Assembly (NCBI GenBank): GCA_009927495.1
Contig: RFMX01000323.1
Location: forward strand, 1-32,033
DNA: 32,033 nucleotides
Direction of reading: 5' to 3'
DNA from: Betaproteobacteria bacterium
GTDB lineage: Bacteria; Pseudomonadota; Gammaproteobacteria; Burkholderiales; Burkholderiaceae_C
Shown here: positions 9,840 through 20,172 of the stretch, one piece after another
Position numbering within the stretch: position 1 is the first letter of the stretch
Layout of the letters: the number at the start of each line of letters is the position of its first letter
Made by a program: the position numbers and the translations under genes
Notes under the pieces: generated by a model
The model's input: only the letters and a program-made list of their open reading frames with translations
Database searches by the model: none
What the model was told of the DNA's origin: nothing

Positions 9840-11414
9840 ATGAAAGCGCTGATTTCCGTCTCTGATAAGACTGGAATTGTGGAGTTCGCCCAAGCTTTGC
9901 ATCAGTTAGGTATTCATTTGATCTCCACAGGCGGTACCGCTCAACTGCTGAGTGCCCAAGGATTACCGGTTCAAGAGGTTGCTGAATTGACAGGTTTTCC
10001 CGAGATGCTGGACGGCCGAGTCAAAACCTTGCACCCCATGGTTCATGGCGGATTGTTAGCGCGTCGTGATATGCCATCGCATATGCAAGCCTTGCAAGCC
10101 CACGGCATCGAAACCATTGATCTATTGGTCGTCAATCTCTATCCCTTTGAGGCCACGGTGGCAGCCCCTGACTGCTCCCTGGAAGAGGCCATTGAAAACA
10201 TCGACATTGGTGGTCCGGCGATGGTGCGCAGCGCCGCCAAGAATTGGAAACATGTGGCTGTGGTGACCAACGCTGAGCAATACTCAGCGGTGCTTCACGA
10301 GTTACAACAAAAAAATGTTCTCAGTGAGTTAACCCGTTTTCAGTTGGCAGTGAGTGCCTTCAACCAAATCAGCCAATACGATGGTGCGATCAGCGACTAC
10401 TTGTCGTCCTTGGATTTGTCCACCCAGCAAAGAAGTTTGTTTCCCGGGCAAGCCAATGGTCGTTTCATCAAGTTGCAAGATCTGCGCTATGGTGAAAACC
10501 CCCATCAACTTGCCGCTTTCTATCGTGACACGCATCCAGCACCTGGTTCTTTGGTCACTGCACGTCAATTGCAAGGCAAGGCGTTGTCTTACAACAATAT
10601 TGCAGACGCAGACGCCGCATGGGAGTGCGTCAAGAGTTTCGATTCGCCTGCTTGTGTCATTGTCAAACATGCCAATCCTTGCGGTGTTGCGCTGTCAGAC
10701 GATGCATTGTCTGCGTATCGCAAGGCCCATCAAACCGATCCTACTTCTGCATTTGGCGGCATCATTGCATTTAACTGCTCTGTCGATTTGGCAACGGCGC
10801 AAGCTTTGGGGCAACAGTTTGTTGAGGTCCTGATGGCGCCTTCATTTACTGGTGAAGCGCTGCAATTACTGCAAACCAAAGCCAATGTTCGGGTGTTGCA
10901 AATCGCGCTGCCCCCAGGTGGGGAAGACGCCTGGTCTCAAGGGCTTAATGCTATTGATGTCAAACGCATTGGCTCAGGCTTGCTGATGCAAACGGCTGAC
11001 AACCATTTGCTTCGATTCGAAGACATGAAGGTCGTGACCAAGCTTCAACCCAGTTCAGCCCAAATGCACGATATGTTGTTTGCTTGGAAGGTAGCAAAGT
11101 TTGTTAAGAGCAATGCCATTGTTTTTGTGGGCAGTGGCATGACATTGGGTGTGGGCGCTGGGCAGATGAGCCGATTAGACTCCGCGCGTATGGCGAGCAT
11201 CAAGGCAGGTCACGCAAATTTATCTCTCAATGGTTCGGTTGTTGCAAGCGATGCCTTCTTCCCTTTCAGAGATGGCTTGGATGTGGTGGTCGACGCGGGC
11301 GCTGTTTGCGTAATTCAACCTGGTGGTTCTGTGCGAGATGCTGAAGTCATTTCTGCTGCTGATGAACGAGGCGTGGTCATGGTATTGACCGGAGTGCGTC
11401 ACTTTCGTCATTGA
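9840..11414 (+). CDS. purH: Bifunctional AICAR transformylase/IMP cyclohydrolase
   Basis: 524 aa; [58 protein letters not shown]. Confidence 0.98.
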   Translation: MKALISVSDKTGIVEFAQALHQLGIHLISTGGTAQLLSAQGLPVQEVAELTGFPEMLDGRVKTLHPMVHGGLLARRDMPSHMQALQAHGIETIDLLVVNLYPFEATVAAPDCSLEEAIENIDIGGPAMVRSAAKNWKHVAVVTNAEQYSAVLHELQQKNVLSELTRFQLAVSAFNQISQYDGAISDYLSSLDLSTQQRSLFPGQANGRFIKLQDLRYGENPHQLAAFYRDTHPAPGSLVTARQLQGKALSYNNIADADAAWECVKSFDSPACVIVKHANPCGVALSDDALSAYRKAHQTDPTSAFGGIIAFNCSVDLATAQALGQQFVEVLMAPSFTGEALQLLQTKANVRVLQIALPPGGEDAWSQGLNAIDVKRIGSGLLMQTADNHLLRFEDMKVVTKLQPSSAQMHDMLFAWKVAKFVKSNAIVFVGSGMTLGVGAGQMSRLDSARMASIKAGHANLSLNGSVVASDAFFPFRDGLDVVVDAGAVCVIQPGGSVRDAEVISAADERGVVMVLTGVRHFRH

Positions 11415-11436
11415 TACAGATTAATTTGTCACACTA

Positions 11437-11488
11437 TTGACATAAAAAATTGGTATTGCATACTGTACTATTCCATTGATTAGAGGAG
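11437..11488 (+). promoter_or_regulatory. Predicted sigma70-type promoter and Shine-Dalgarno for the 85-aa ORF
   Basis: TTGACA at 11437-11442, 18-nt spacer, TACTGT at 11461-11466, then AGAGGAG 6-7 nt before ATG 11495. Confidence 0.5.
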
Positions 11489-11494
11489 TAGTTC

Positions 11495-11752
11495 ATGCGT
11501 GCCATCAAGCAAGCTAAAAAGTTAATAGAAAAAACCCCAAATTCTGCTGTTGGTCAAACGTTTTCCAAACTTATTCTTTCCCTAGAGTCTGATATTGAAT
11601 TCTCTGTTAAAGATCTGTACAGCTTAGATACCGCCGAGTTTGATTTAGCGATTGAGGTATTGAAAGACTGGCGTATCGATCGTTTCTATATTGGGAAGGC
11701 CAAGGCGTTTGACACGGCCACACATGCCCAGATCATTTCAATTAACAAATAA
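11495..11752 (+). CDS. Hypothetical protein, 85 aa
   Basis: Open frame MRAIKQAKKLIEKTPNSAVGQTFSKLILSLESDIEFSVKDLYSLDTAEFDLAIEVLKDWRIDRFYIGKAKAFDTATHAQIISINK with a clear SD; no domain recognised. Confidence 0.8.
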   Translation: MRAIKQAKKLIEKTPNSAVGQTFSKLILSLESDIEFSVKDLYSLDTAEFDLAIEVLKDWRIDRFYIGKAKAFDTATHAQIISINK

Positions 11753-11861
11753 TTCTTTATCCAATGTCAACTGCTCTGTGTTGAATGGCTGGCACTCCAA
11801 ACGCATCCACTCTCAATTCATTAGTTCTACCCTCTTCGATCAGTGGGGGATTTTTATAGCA

Positions 11862-12368
11862 TCAGGGAGAGATTTTGTATTTCAGCTGAAAGCTGATGCC
11901 ACCGTAAAGCTTGTCATTTACGCTAGGGATGATGGCTGTGTTCAAACCCCAACGTTCACCCTCGAATGACACCATGGGTACCAAAGCTGGAAACCAGCCC
12001 CCTTGGTTTGCTCGCGGATAGCCATCAAAAGTACCCACCACCGCCCCCAGTTTGAAGGACTCCCATCGCCACGGCATGACATACATTCCAATGTAATTGG
12101 AGTGTTGGTGATCGCTGTTTTTGAAGCCACCAACTGTCAGCGCATAGGTGTCATTCAAGGTCCATTCAAGACCTAGGCCTGGATTGGCGTTACGCAAGCC
12201 TTTGTCATGATCAAAGTGCAAGGTATAAAACCCTGCGTTAAGCCAAACTGCTTTGGGTTGAGTTGGATTGGCGAAAGCCTCTGATAAATCGCTTCCAGCT
12301 TGGGCGATATTTGACGTGGCCGTGAGGCAAAGCGCAATATACGCTTGCTTTGGTAGAAATCGATTCAT
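11862..12368 (-). CDS. Hypothetical exported short beta-barrel-like protein
   Basis: 168 aa; signal-like N-terminus ([24 protein letters not shown]); alternating aromatic/Gly pattern; [27 protein letters not shown] motif; ends in aromatic/basic strand FQLKYKISP. Confidence 0.75.
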   Translation of the reverse strand: MNRFLPKQAYIALCLTATSNIAQAGSDLSEAFANPTQPKAVWLNAGFYTLHFDHDKGLRNANPGLGLEWTLNDTYALTVGGFKNSDHQHSNYIGMYVMPWRWESFKLGAVVGTFDGYPRANQGGWFPALVPMVSFEGERWGLNTAIIPSVNDKLYGGISFQLKYKISP

Positions 12369-13660
12369 AAAGCGGCAAACACCTCAGCCGCCGCTTGCAC
12401 CGTGGCGGCGATGTCCTCAGCAGTGTGGGCACCGCTGACAAAACCAGCTTCGTACAACGCAGGTGCGATATAAACGCCTTTGTCGAGCAAGCCGTGGAAG
12501 AGTTGGTTGAACTTGGGGCTGTCGCTGGTCATGACCTTGGCGTAGTTTTGTGGCAACTCGGGCAGTAGGAAGAAACCAAACATGCCACCTTGGCAATCGG
12601 CACTGAATGGCACACCAGCTTTGGCAGCAGCGCCTTTGAGGCCATCGACCAAACTTTGGGTGCGGGCAGAGAGCGCATCGAAGAAGCCTGGTTTGGAAAT
12701 TTCTTTCAAGGTGGCCAAGCCGCAGGCGGTTGCCACAGGGTTGCCGCTCAGGGTGCCTGCTTGGTAGACAGGACCCAATGGGGCGAGTTGTTCCATCACG
12801 GCACGTTTGCCGCCAAAAGCCGCTAGCGGCATGCCGCCACCAATGACTTTGCCCAATACTGTGACATCGGGCTCAAAGCCGGGAATGGATTGGGCATACA
12901 CACTTTGGGCGCTGCCCAAGGCGACTCGGCAGCCGGTCATCACCTCGTCAAACACCAACAATGCGCCGTACTGGCTGCACAACTCACGGCAGCGTTTCAT
13001 AAAGGGGACGCTTGCGCGAACAAAGTTCATGTTGCCGGCGATGGGCTCGATCATCAAACACGCCAACTCTTTGCCGTGCAGGGCAAAGGCTTCTTCCAGT
13101 TGGGGGATGTTGTTGTACTCGAGCACCAAGGTGTGCTGCACCACTTCGGGGGGCACACCGGCGCTGGTAGGGTTGCCAAAGGTGGCCAAGCCCGAACCGG
13201 CTTTCACCAGTAATGCATCGGCGTGGCCGTGGTAGCAGCCCTCGAACTTGATGAACTTGCTGCGGCCTGTGGCTCCGCGTGCCAAGCGCAGTGCGCTCAT
13301 GCCGGCCTCGGTGCCGGAGCTGACCAAGCGCACCATGTCCATGGAGGGCATGAGTTTCAACAAGGCTTCCGCGAGTTCAATTTCGCGCTCAGTTGGGGCG
13401 CCGTAAGAGAAGCCTTCCATCACCGCTATTTGCACGGCCTCGACCACCGCTGGGTGGCCATGGCCCAAGATCATCGGGCCCCAAGAACCGATGTAGTCGA
13501 TGTAACGCTTGTCGTTAGCATCCCAAAAATAAGCGCCTTGGGAGCGTTTGACAAAGCGCGGTGTGCCGCCCACGGCGCGAAAGGCACGCACGGGTGAGTT
13601 GACGCCGCCAGGGATGACAATACGTGCTCGGTCAAAGAGGGTTTGGTTCAAATCAGTCAT
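12365..13660 (-). CDS. hemL: Glutamate-1-semialdehyde 2,1-aminomutase
   Basis: 431 aa; [65 protein letters not shown]. Confidence 0.98.
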   Translation of the reverse strand: MTDLNQTLFDRARIVIPGGVNSPVRAFRAVGGTPRFVKRSQGAYFWDANDKRYIDYIGSWGPMILGHGHPAVVEAVQIAVMEGFSYGAPTEREIELAEALLKLMPSMDMVRLVSSGTEAGMSALRLARGATGRSKFIKFEGCYHGHADALLVKAGSGLATFGNPTSAGVPPEVVQHTLVLEYNNIPQLEEAFALHGKELACLMIEPIAGNMNFVRASVPFMKRCRELCSQYGALLVFDEVMTGCRVALGSAQSVYAQSIPGFEPDVTVLGKVIGGGMPLAAFGGKRAVMEQLAPLGPVYQAGTLSGNPVATACGLATLKEISKPGFFDALSARTQSLVDGLKGAAAKAGVPFSADCQGGMFGFFLLPELPQNYAKVMTSDSPKFNQLFHGLLDKGVYIAPALYEAGFVSGAHTAEDIAATVQAAAEVFAAL

Positions 13661-13678
13661 GGTTTCAGTGAATAAACA

Positions 13679-14611
13679 TCAATGTCGTGTTTGGTGGGCG
13701 GGCAAAGAGAAATCGTCGGCGGTGGCGGCCGTATCGTCGCCATCTTCAAACCCGCTACCTTCGTCTACGCTGTGCGCCCAAAACAGGCGATCAGCAACGG
13801 CGTGTCCCATGCCGGGGCGAAAACCGGCGTCCAAGCTACCATCGAGGTAACCAAGGGCCTCTGCAGCAGAAGCTTCCAAATCGTCTCCCATGGCCAGCAA
13901 GCCCGCCAAAGCTGCACTCAAGGTATCTCCAGCACCAGTGAAGACTGCATCAAAGCGTTCAATGGTTTCGCTGACCATCACATTCAAAGGTGTAGCCAAG
14001 GCGTTTTCAGTATGTTGACCACCCGTTTGGGGCATGCCCGTGACAAACGTGTAAGGCACCCCTTTATCGGCCGCGGCTTTGGCCAAATCTCTGGCAGTGG
14101 GACTGCGGTCGCTGCCCCATTCTGGAAGCAGCCAACGCCACAAGGTGCTGTGGTTTCCAACCAATACGGTTGTTTGAGGCAAGACCAGTTCCATGAAAGC
14201 GTCTTGGTAAGCGTCTATGGGTTCGTCTTGCCACCACGACAGACTGGGCATATAGGCAACCACTGGTACATCGGCATAGTCAGCGCAAATTTCAGCCACC
14301 GTGGAAAGAACATCAGGGGAGCCACAAAACCCTATTTTGATCACTTGAACCGCAATATCTTCCAAGATGGTGCGGGCTTGTTCATCAACCGCCTCATCAT
14401 CCATCGCAATATGGTCGAAAACCTCGGCGGTATCGCGCACATAACTTCCCGTGGAGATAGCCAATACATGTGCGCCGACAGATGACATCGCCAAGATGTC
14501 TGCGGTTAAACCGCCTGCGCCGCTGGGATCGTTGGCATTGAAACACAGCACGCAAGGGTGCGCCATTTCCTCAGATTGGCCTTCATCAGGCAGGGGGGTA
14601 GGAGTGTTCAT
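13679..14611 (-). CDS. thiD: Hydroxymethylpyrimidine/phosphomethylpyrimidine kinase
   Basis: CFNANDPSGAGGLTADILAMSSVGAHVLAI; GAGDTLSAALAGLLAMG; 310 aa with a long acidic C-terminus. Confidence 0.88.
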   Translation of the reverse strand: MNTPTPLPDEGQSEEMAHPCVLCFNANDPSGAGGLTADILAMSSVGAHVLAISTGSYVRDTAEVFDHIAMDDEAVDEQARTILEDIAVQVIKIGFCGSPDVLSTVAEICADYADVPVVAYMPSLSWWQDEPIDAYQDAFMELVLPQTTVLVGNHSTLWRWLLPEWGSDRSPTARDLAKAAADKGVPYTFVTGMPQTGGQHTENALATPLNVMVSETIERFDAVFTGAGDTLSAALAGLLAMGDDLEASAAEALGYLDGSLDAGFRPGMGHAVADRLFWAHSVDEGSGFEDGDDTAATADDFSLPAHQTRH

Positions 14612-14682
14612 GTGCCATCTATAGAATCTGTTTCATTCTATGCCACCGCCCTAGCGGGTTTTAACTTAATAACCAGAAAGAA

Positions 14683-14856
14683 ATGACTGTGAACAAGACT
14701 TGGATGTGCTTGATTTGTGGATGGATTTACGACGAAGCTGCTGGAGCGCCTGAAGAGGGCATTGCCGCAGGAACGCCTTGGGAGCAAGTGCCCATGAATT
14801 GGACCTGCCCAGAGTGTGGTGCTCGCAAGGAAGATTTTGAAATGGTGCAAATCTAG
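14683..14856 (+). CDS. Rubredoxin
   Basis: Below the ORF-track length cutoff. Translation MTVNKTWMCLICGWIYDEAAGAPEEGIAAGTPWEQVPMNWTCPECGARKEDFEMVQI* with two CxxC motifs (CLIC, CPEC) of rubredoxin. Confidence 0.97.
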   Translation: MTVNKTWMCLICGWIYDEAAGAPEEGIAAGTPWEQVPMNWTCPECGARKEDFEMVQI

Positions 14857-14869
14857 GCACCCAGCTACA

Positions 14870-16360
14870 TCAGTCGTTCTTGCTTTTCACCACGCTGTAA
14901 CGCATCAAGGTTTTCAAGCGTGCCTTGGCGTGGTCCACGATCGGGAATGGGTATGTCTTTCCCAATGTGACGTTGGCCGCTTCCAAAACCAAGGGCTTTG
15001 CCAACCAAGGTGCGTGAATCGCGTCGTTGGGCAGCGCTGCAAGTTGAGGTAGGTAGCGGCGAATAAATTTTCCCTGCGAATCAAACTTTTCGCTTTGGCT
15101 GATGGGGTTGAAGATACGAAAGTAAGGCTGAGCATCGCAACCACTGGAACTGGCCCATTGCCAACCGCCGTTGTTGGCAGCCAAATCAAAATCGATCAGT
15201 TGCTGAGCGAAATACTGTTCGCCCCAGCGCCAATCAATCCCTAAGTCTTTCACCAAGAAACTGGCCACCACCATGCGTAAGCGGTTATGCATATAGCCGG
15301 TTTGGTTGATTTGCGCCATGGCCGCATCAACCAGTGGATAGCCTGTTCGCCCTTCACACCATGCTGCAAACAATTGTTTGGCTTCCTTACCGGTTTCCCA
15401 TTCAATCGAGTCGTATACAGGCTTAAATGATTGTTTGACAACCCGTGGATGGTGGTGCAATATTTGGTGGTAAAAATCTCGCCAAATCAATTCGCCCAGC
15501 CATGTTTGCGCACCTGCATCCCCCTCTATTGCCAAAGGGTAAGCGAGTCGGGCTAAGCGTCTGGTGGACACCGTACCAAAGCGCAAATGCACACTCAGGT
15601 AGCTCGGGCCTTTCACACTGGGGAAATCGCGGGTTTGCTGGTACTGGCTGATCCTTTTGACAAAGTCTTTGAGTAAAAGTTGTGCGCCGCTGGTACCAGT
15701 TTGTATGTGAAGCGCAGCTAAATCGACTGCTTCAAACCCAATTTCCTCTAGGCTAGGCATGGGACGGCGCAAGGCAGCAGGAACAGGGGCCAGCTGACCG
15801 GCAGAAGGTTTGACGTGTTTTTCAGCCAAATCTGCAGCAGTGACTTTCTTCAGCCAGTTGTTTTTGTAAGGGGTGAAAACGCCATAAGGCTGACCGTTTT
15901 GGGTCAAGATTTCACTTCGTTCAAACACCACATGGTCTTTGAAGCTGACAAAAGAGACGCCAAGGTTGGCAAGCGCACCTTTGACTGCGGTGTCCCGCTT
16001 TAATGCATAAGGTTCATCATCATGGTGGGTAAACACCGCTTGGATACCCAGTTCGGTGACCAATTGTTGCAAACAGGCCCTCGGGTCCCCTTGGCGCACC
16101 ATCAGCCCCGTGTCTTCTTGACCTGAAAGCATGCGCAGTTGCTGGTCCAAATCGATCAAACTGCCATGGATAAATGCCACCCGTCTGTCATGGCTTGGAA
16201 GACCTTCAAGAATGGCAGTGTCAAAAATAAAGACGCAAAAAACTTGCTTGCTTCGCAGCAGGGCGTGGTGCAGTGCCGTGTGGTCATCTGCGCGTAAATC
16301 GCGTCTAAACCACACCAGAGATCGGTCAAAAAAGTCCCTAGAGTTTGGCTTCATCTTCAC
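14870..16360 (-). CDS. phrB: Deoxyribodipyrimidine photo-lyase (cryptochrome/photolyase family)
   Basis: SLVWFRRDLRADDHTALHHAL; EGRTGYPLVDAAMAQINQTGYMHNRLRMVVASFLVKDL; NNGGWQWASSSGCDAQPYFRIFNPISQSEKFD. Confidence 0.97.
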   Translation of the reverse strand: MKMKPNSRDFFDRSLVWFRRDLRADDHTALHHALLRSKQVFCVFIFDTAILEGLPSHDRRVAFIHGSLIDLDQQLRMLSGQEDTGLMVRQGDPRACLQQLVTELGIQAVFTHHDDEPYALKRDTAVKGALANLGVSFVSFKDHVVFERSEILTQNGQPYGVFTPYKNNWLKKVTAADLAEKHVKPSAGQLAPVPAALRRPMPSLEEIGFEAVDLAALHIQTGTSGAQLLLKDFVKRISQYQQTRDFPSVKGPSYLSVHLRFGTVSTRRLARLAYPLAIEGDAGAQTWLGELIWRDFYHQILHHHPRVVKQSFKPVYDSIEWETGKEAKQLFAAWCEGRTGYPLVDAAMAQINQTGYMHNRLRMVVASFLVKDLGIDWRWGEQYFAQQLIDFDLAANNGGWQWASSSGCDAQPYFRIFNPISQSEKFDSQGKFIRRYLPQLAALPNDAIHAPWLAKPLVLEAANVTLGKTYPFPIVDHAKARLKTLMRYSVVKSKND

Positions 16361-16376
16361 CCTTTAAAATAATCCA

Positions 16377-16982
16377 ATGACTCAAGATTTCGAACCCATC
16401 AACCTGACGCACCATTTTTTGATTGCCATGCCCGGTTTGATGGACGAATCTTTCAACCGCAGCGTGGTTTACATGTGCGAGCACAGTGACCGAGGTGCTT
16501 TGGGTTTGATTATCAACAAACCCAGTACCCTGCGCATGCAAGACCTGTTCGAAAAGGTTGAGCTCAATTTGGGTCGTTCTGATTTGATTGAAATTCCTGT
16601 TTTTCAGGGCGGTCCTGTGCACACCGAACGCGGATTTGTTTTGCATGAACCCCTGTCCAACACCATGACAGCTGCTGAAGCCAGTGAGGCAGCTTATGCC
16701 TCAACCCTGTCTATCCCAGGTGGCTTAGAGATGACCACTTCCAAAGATGTGCTTGAGGCTTTGTCTACGGGTGCTGGTCCCAGACGTGTGCTTATCACCC
16801 TTGGGTACTCTGCATGGGCGCAAGGACAGCTTGAGTCTGAACTGGGTGAAAACAGCTGGCTCACAGTGCAAGCCGATCCACAGGTGATTTTTGATACCCC
16901 CATCGATCAACGATATGACCGTGCGTTGGCTCTTTTAGGTTTACAAGCTTGGATGCTTTCACCTCAGGCGGGTCACGCGTGA
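16377..16982 (+). CDS. YqgE/AlgH family protein
   Basis: HHFLIAMPGLMDESFNRSVVYMCEHSDRGALGLIINKPS; followed by ruvX as in many proteobacteria. Confidence 0.96.
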   Translation: MTQDFEPINLTHHFLIAMPGLMDESFNRSVVYMCEHSDRGALGLIINKPSTLRMQDLFEKVELNLGRSDLIEIPVFQGGPVHTERGFVLHEPLSNTMTAAEASEAAYASTLSIPGGLEMTTSKDVLEALSTGAGPRRVLITLGYSAWAQGQLESELGENSWLTVQADPQVIFDTPIDQRYDRALALLGLQAWMLSPQAGHA

Positions 16983-17398
16983 GTCTGGCGGTGTCCCCAA
17001 CCGCAGCAACCGAGTTGCACTCTTTTTTGGCTTTTGATTTTGGACAACAACGAACCGGCGTAGCGTATGCGTCTCGCCTGCTGGGGCAAGCCAAGCCACA
17101 AGGGACGGTAATTGGAGCGGGCCAAGCACGCTGGACATCTATCACCAAGCATATAGATGAGTGGCAACCTGACGCTTTGGTTGTCGGCGTGCCTTACCAC
17201 CCCGATGGTGCAGCCCATGAAAATACCAAACATGCACAAAAGTTTGCAAGGCAACTGCGTGGGCGTTACAACTTGCCAGTCTTTGAGGTAGATGAACGTT
17301 ATTCGACCACCGAGGCACGTAGCCTTGGCGCGGTAGATGTGGATGCAGCGTCTGCGTGTGTCATTTTGAATCAATTTCTGCGAAGCCTAAGCTCATGA
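16979..17398 (+). CDS. ruvX: Holliday junction resolvase-like RuvX/YqgF
   Basis: Likely GTG start at 16979 overlapping the yqgE stop (GTGA); FLAFDFGQQRTGVAYASRLLG; VVGVPYHPDGAAHENTK; VDERYSTTEAR. Confidence 0.93.
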   Translation: MSLAVSPTAATELHSFLAFDFGQQRTGVAYASRLLGQAKPQGTVIGAGQARWTSITKHIDEWQPDALVVGVPYHPDGAAHENTKHAQKFARQLRGRYNLPVFEVDERYSTTEARSLGAVDVDAASACVILNQFLRSLSS

Positions 17399-17895
17399 AC
17401 ACTGACTATTCATCACTTGATGCCCAAGCGCTGTATCAGCAGTTGCTTATCAGCTTGCAAGACACGCTTGCACCTGAAGCGCATTTGGTCGGCATCACCT
17501 CGGGTGGTGCTTGGTTGGCTGAGCGTTTGCAGCGTGACTTAGCGCGACAAGTTCCCTTTGGCATCGTGTCTTCCTCTTTGCACAGAGATGATTTTTCCAA
17601 GCGTGGTATGGCAGAAAGCATCGCCACCAAACTGCCGTTCGAGGTGGAAGGCGCTGTCATTTGGTTGATTGACGACGTGCTTTTCACCGGACGCACCATA
17701 CGTGCGGTGGTCAATGAATTGTTTGACTATGGTCGTCCCAAAGCGGTTCATTTGGCGGTGCTGGTTGACCGTTCAGGACGTGAGTTGCCCATTCAGGCTG
17801 ATGTGGCAATCACCCAAGTGGCTTTGCCTGCAGAGCAGACCTTGCGCTTGAAGCAAGACAGTCAAGGCCAATTTGCGTTTTCATTGGAAGGCTAG
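17395..17895 (+). CDS. pyrR: Bifunctional pyrimidine operon regulator/uracil phosphoribosyltransferase
   Basis: Start ATG 17395 overlapping ruvX stop; VIWLIDDVLFTGRTIRAVVNELFDYGRP (PRPP loop). Confidence 0.94.
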   Translation: MNTDYSSLDAQALYQQLLISLQDTLAPEAHLVGITSGGAWLAERLQRDLARQVPFGIVSSSLHRDDFSKRGMAESIATKLPFEVEGAVIWLIDDVLFTGRTIRAVVNELFDYGRPKAVHLAVLVDRSGRELPIQADVAITQVALPAEQTLRLKQDSQGQFAFSLEG

Positions 17896-17898
17896 CCC

Positions 17899-18862
17899 AT
17901 GCTGTACAAACGCAACCCCCAACTGAATAAAAACGGCGAACTTATACATCTGCTGTCCACCGAAGGTTTGTCGCGTGAGATCCTGACACATATCTTGGAT
18001 ACAGCCACACAGTTTGTTTCGCTGAGTGACCGCGATGTCAAGAAAGTACCTCTTTTGAGAGGCAAGTCGGTTTTTAATCTTTTTTTTGAAAACAGCACAC
18101 GCACCCGAACCACGTTTGAAATTGCTGCCAAAAGACTCAGTGCAGATGTGTTCAATCTGGATATCGCCCGTTCATCAGCCAGCAAAGGCGAGACATTGCT
18201 CGACACCATTGCCAACTTGAGCGCAATGGCTGCCGATATTTTCGTGGTTCGCCACAGCGAGTCTGGCGCCCCCTTACATGATTGCCGAGCATGTGGCCCC
18301 CCATGTGCATGTCATCAATGCAGGAGACGGACGCCATGCGCACCCTACCCAGGGTTTGCTGGATGCCTACACCATTCGTCACTTCAAAAAGGACTTTGCC
18401 AACTTGCGTGTGGCGATCGTGGGGGATGTTTTGCATTCCCGCGTGGCTCGGTCAGATATTCATGCATTCACCACTTTAGGGTGTGCCGAGGTTCGCGTGG
18501 TGGGTCCCCGCACATTGATTCCTTCAGACTTGTCTCAACTTGGCGTGAAAGTTTTTCACAGTCTTGAAGAAGGTATTCGCGATTGTGATGTGGTCATCGC
18601 TTTGCGCTTGCAAAACGAGCGAATGAGCGGTGCTTTGCTTCCCTCTAGTCAGGAGTATTTCAAAAATTTCGGTTTGACAACTGCCAGGCTGCAAGCAGCC
18701 AAGCCCGATGCCATCGTGATGCACCCTGGACCCATCAACCGAGGTGTTGAAATTGAATCTGCGGTCGTCGATGGCCCACAAAGTGTGATTTTGAATCAGG
18801 TGACTTTCGGTATCGCTGTGCGTATGGCGGTGATGTCTATCGTTGCAGGGAATGATGCATGA
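17899..18862 (+). CDS. pyrB: Aspartate carbamoyltransferase catalytic subunit, reading frame disrupted by +1 nt near 18269-18275
   Basis: N-terminal part in frame of 17899 ([64 protein letters not shown]), C-terminal part one frame on ([41 protein letters not shown]...[40 protein letters not shown]). Confidence 0.95.
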
Positions 18863-20157
18863 AAATTTTGATTCACAACGGTCATCTTCTTGACCCTGCT
18901 AGTGGCTTTGATGCCAAGGCCGATTTGGCGATCGCCGATGGCAAAGTGGTGGCCATGGGCCAAGTCTCCAAAGACTTCCATGCAGATAAGCAAATCGACG
19001 CTTCAAACTGCTGGGTCATCCCTGGCTTGGTGGACGCCTGTGCTCGCCTCGGTGAACCCGGCCATGAACATGAAGGCATGCTCGTGAGCGAGTTAACTGC
19101 CGCGGTAGCGGGGGGTGTCACCAGCGTGGTGTGTTTGCCAGACACCCAGCCGGTGCTTGATGAGCCCGGCTTGGTGGAGATGTTGCAGTTTCGTGCCAAG
19201 CGGCTGCACCTGGCCAATGTTTACCCCTTGGGCGCGTTGACACGCGGTCTTCAGGGTGAGGTGTTGACCCCCATGGTCGAGTTGACCCAAGCGGGGTGCG
19301 TCGGCTTCACGCAAGCAGAGTACGCTATTTCGAACACACAGAGCCTGCAACGTGCCATGCAATATGCAGCGACCTTTGGCTATGCTGTTTGGCTCAGAGC
19401 ACAAGACAGCTATCTGGGCAAAGGCATTGTTGCCAGCGGCCCCTTGGCTACCCGAATGGGTTTGAGTGGCGTGCCAGCAGCGGCCGAGACCATTGCACTG
19501 CACACCTATATTGACCTCATGCGCTTGACAGGTGCACGCGTTCACGTGAGCAAACTCTCCAGTGCAGCAGGTGTTGACTTGGTTCGTTCTGCCAAGGCCG
19601 AAGGGCTGCCCTTGTCTTGTGATGTAAGTATCCACAACCTGCATTTCACCGATGCAGATATTGGTTACTTTGATACGCGAGCTCGATTGACCCCACCTCT
19701 GCGGCAACAGCGCGACCGAGAAGCCTTGCGACAGGGCTTGGCCGATGGCACCATCGATATCTTGGTGTCAGATCACACTCCTGTCGAGGGCGATGCCAAG
19801 GCTTTGCCGTTTGCCCAAGCTGAACCTGGGGCCACAGGGTTGGAGTTATTGCTGAGTGCCAGTTTGAAATGGGCGGCGCAAAGTCAGGTAGACAAACTGC
19901 GAGCCTTAGAGGTGATTACCAGTGCACCCGCCGCGCTTTTAGGACTGCTCGATCGGGGTGGTTTAAGCCTTGGCGCTGCTGCTGATGTGTGTGTTCTAGA
20001 CCCACACGCAAGTTGGCAAGTGTTGCCTGAAAACCTCCGCAGCCAATGCAAACACACGCCTTTTGCGTTCGATCTGAGCGGCAGCGAAATGACGGCCCAA
20101 GTCAGAGCAACCTTGGTAGATGGGCGAGTGGCTTACCAAGCGCCAGGCATGATTTAG
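18859..20157 (+). CDS. pyrC: Dihydroorotase (PyrC/PyrX-type)
   Basis: 432 aa; [65 protein letters not shown] overlap with pyrB. Confidence 0.93.
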   Translation: MKILIHNGHLLDPASGFDAKADLAIADGKVVAMGQVSKDFHADKQIDASNCWVIPGLVDACARLGEPGHEHEGMLVSELTAAVAGGVTSVVCLPDTQPVLDEPGLVEMLQFRAKRLHLANVYPLGALTRGLQGEVLTPMVELTQAGCVGFTQAEYAISNTQSLQRAMQYAATFGYAVWLRAQDSYLGKGIVASGPLATRMGLSGVPAAAETIALHTYIDLMRLTGARVHVSKLSSAAGVDLVRSAKAEGLPLSCDVSIHNLHFTDADIGYFDTRARLTPPLRQQRDREALRQGLADGTIDILVSDHTPVEGDAKALPFAQAEPGATGLELLLSASLKWAAQSQVDKLRALEVITSAPAALLGLLDRGGLSLGAAADVCVLDPHASWQVLPENLRSQCKHTPFAFDLSGSEMTAQVRATLVDGRVAYQAPGMI

Positions 20158-20172
20158 CGCTGGCTGACCAAG

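Noticed and set aside
13682-14485. 267-aa plus-strand ORF antisense to thiD
   Set aside because: Lies wholly within a recognisable kinase gene on the other strand; the translation has no recognisable motif and looks like a shadow ORF.
14643-14663. CCGC-CCTA-GCGG followed by GTTTT as a terminator
   Set aside because: 4-bp stem located in the leader between two divergent genes; unlikely as a terminator and not enough to call an attenuator.
19093-19707. 204-aa minus-strand ORF within pyrC
   Set aside because: Antisense shadow of dihydroorotase.
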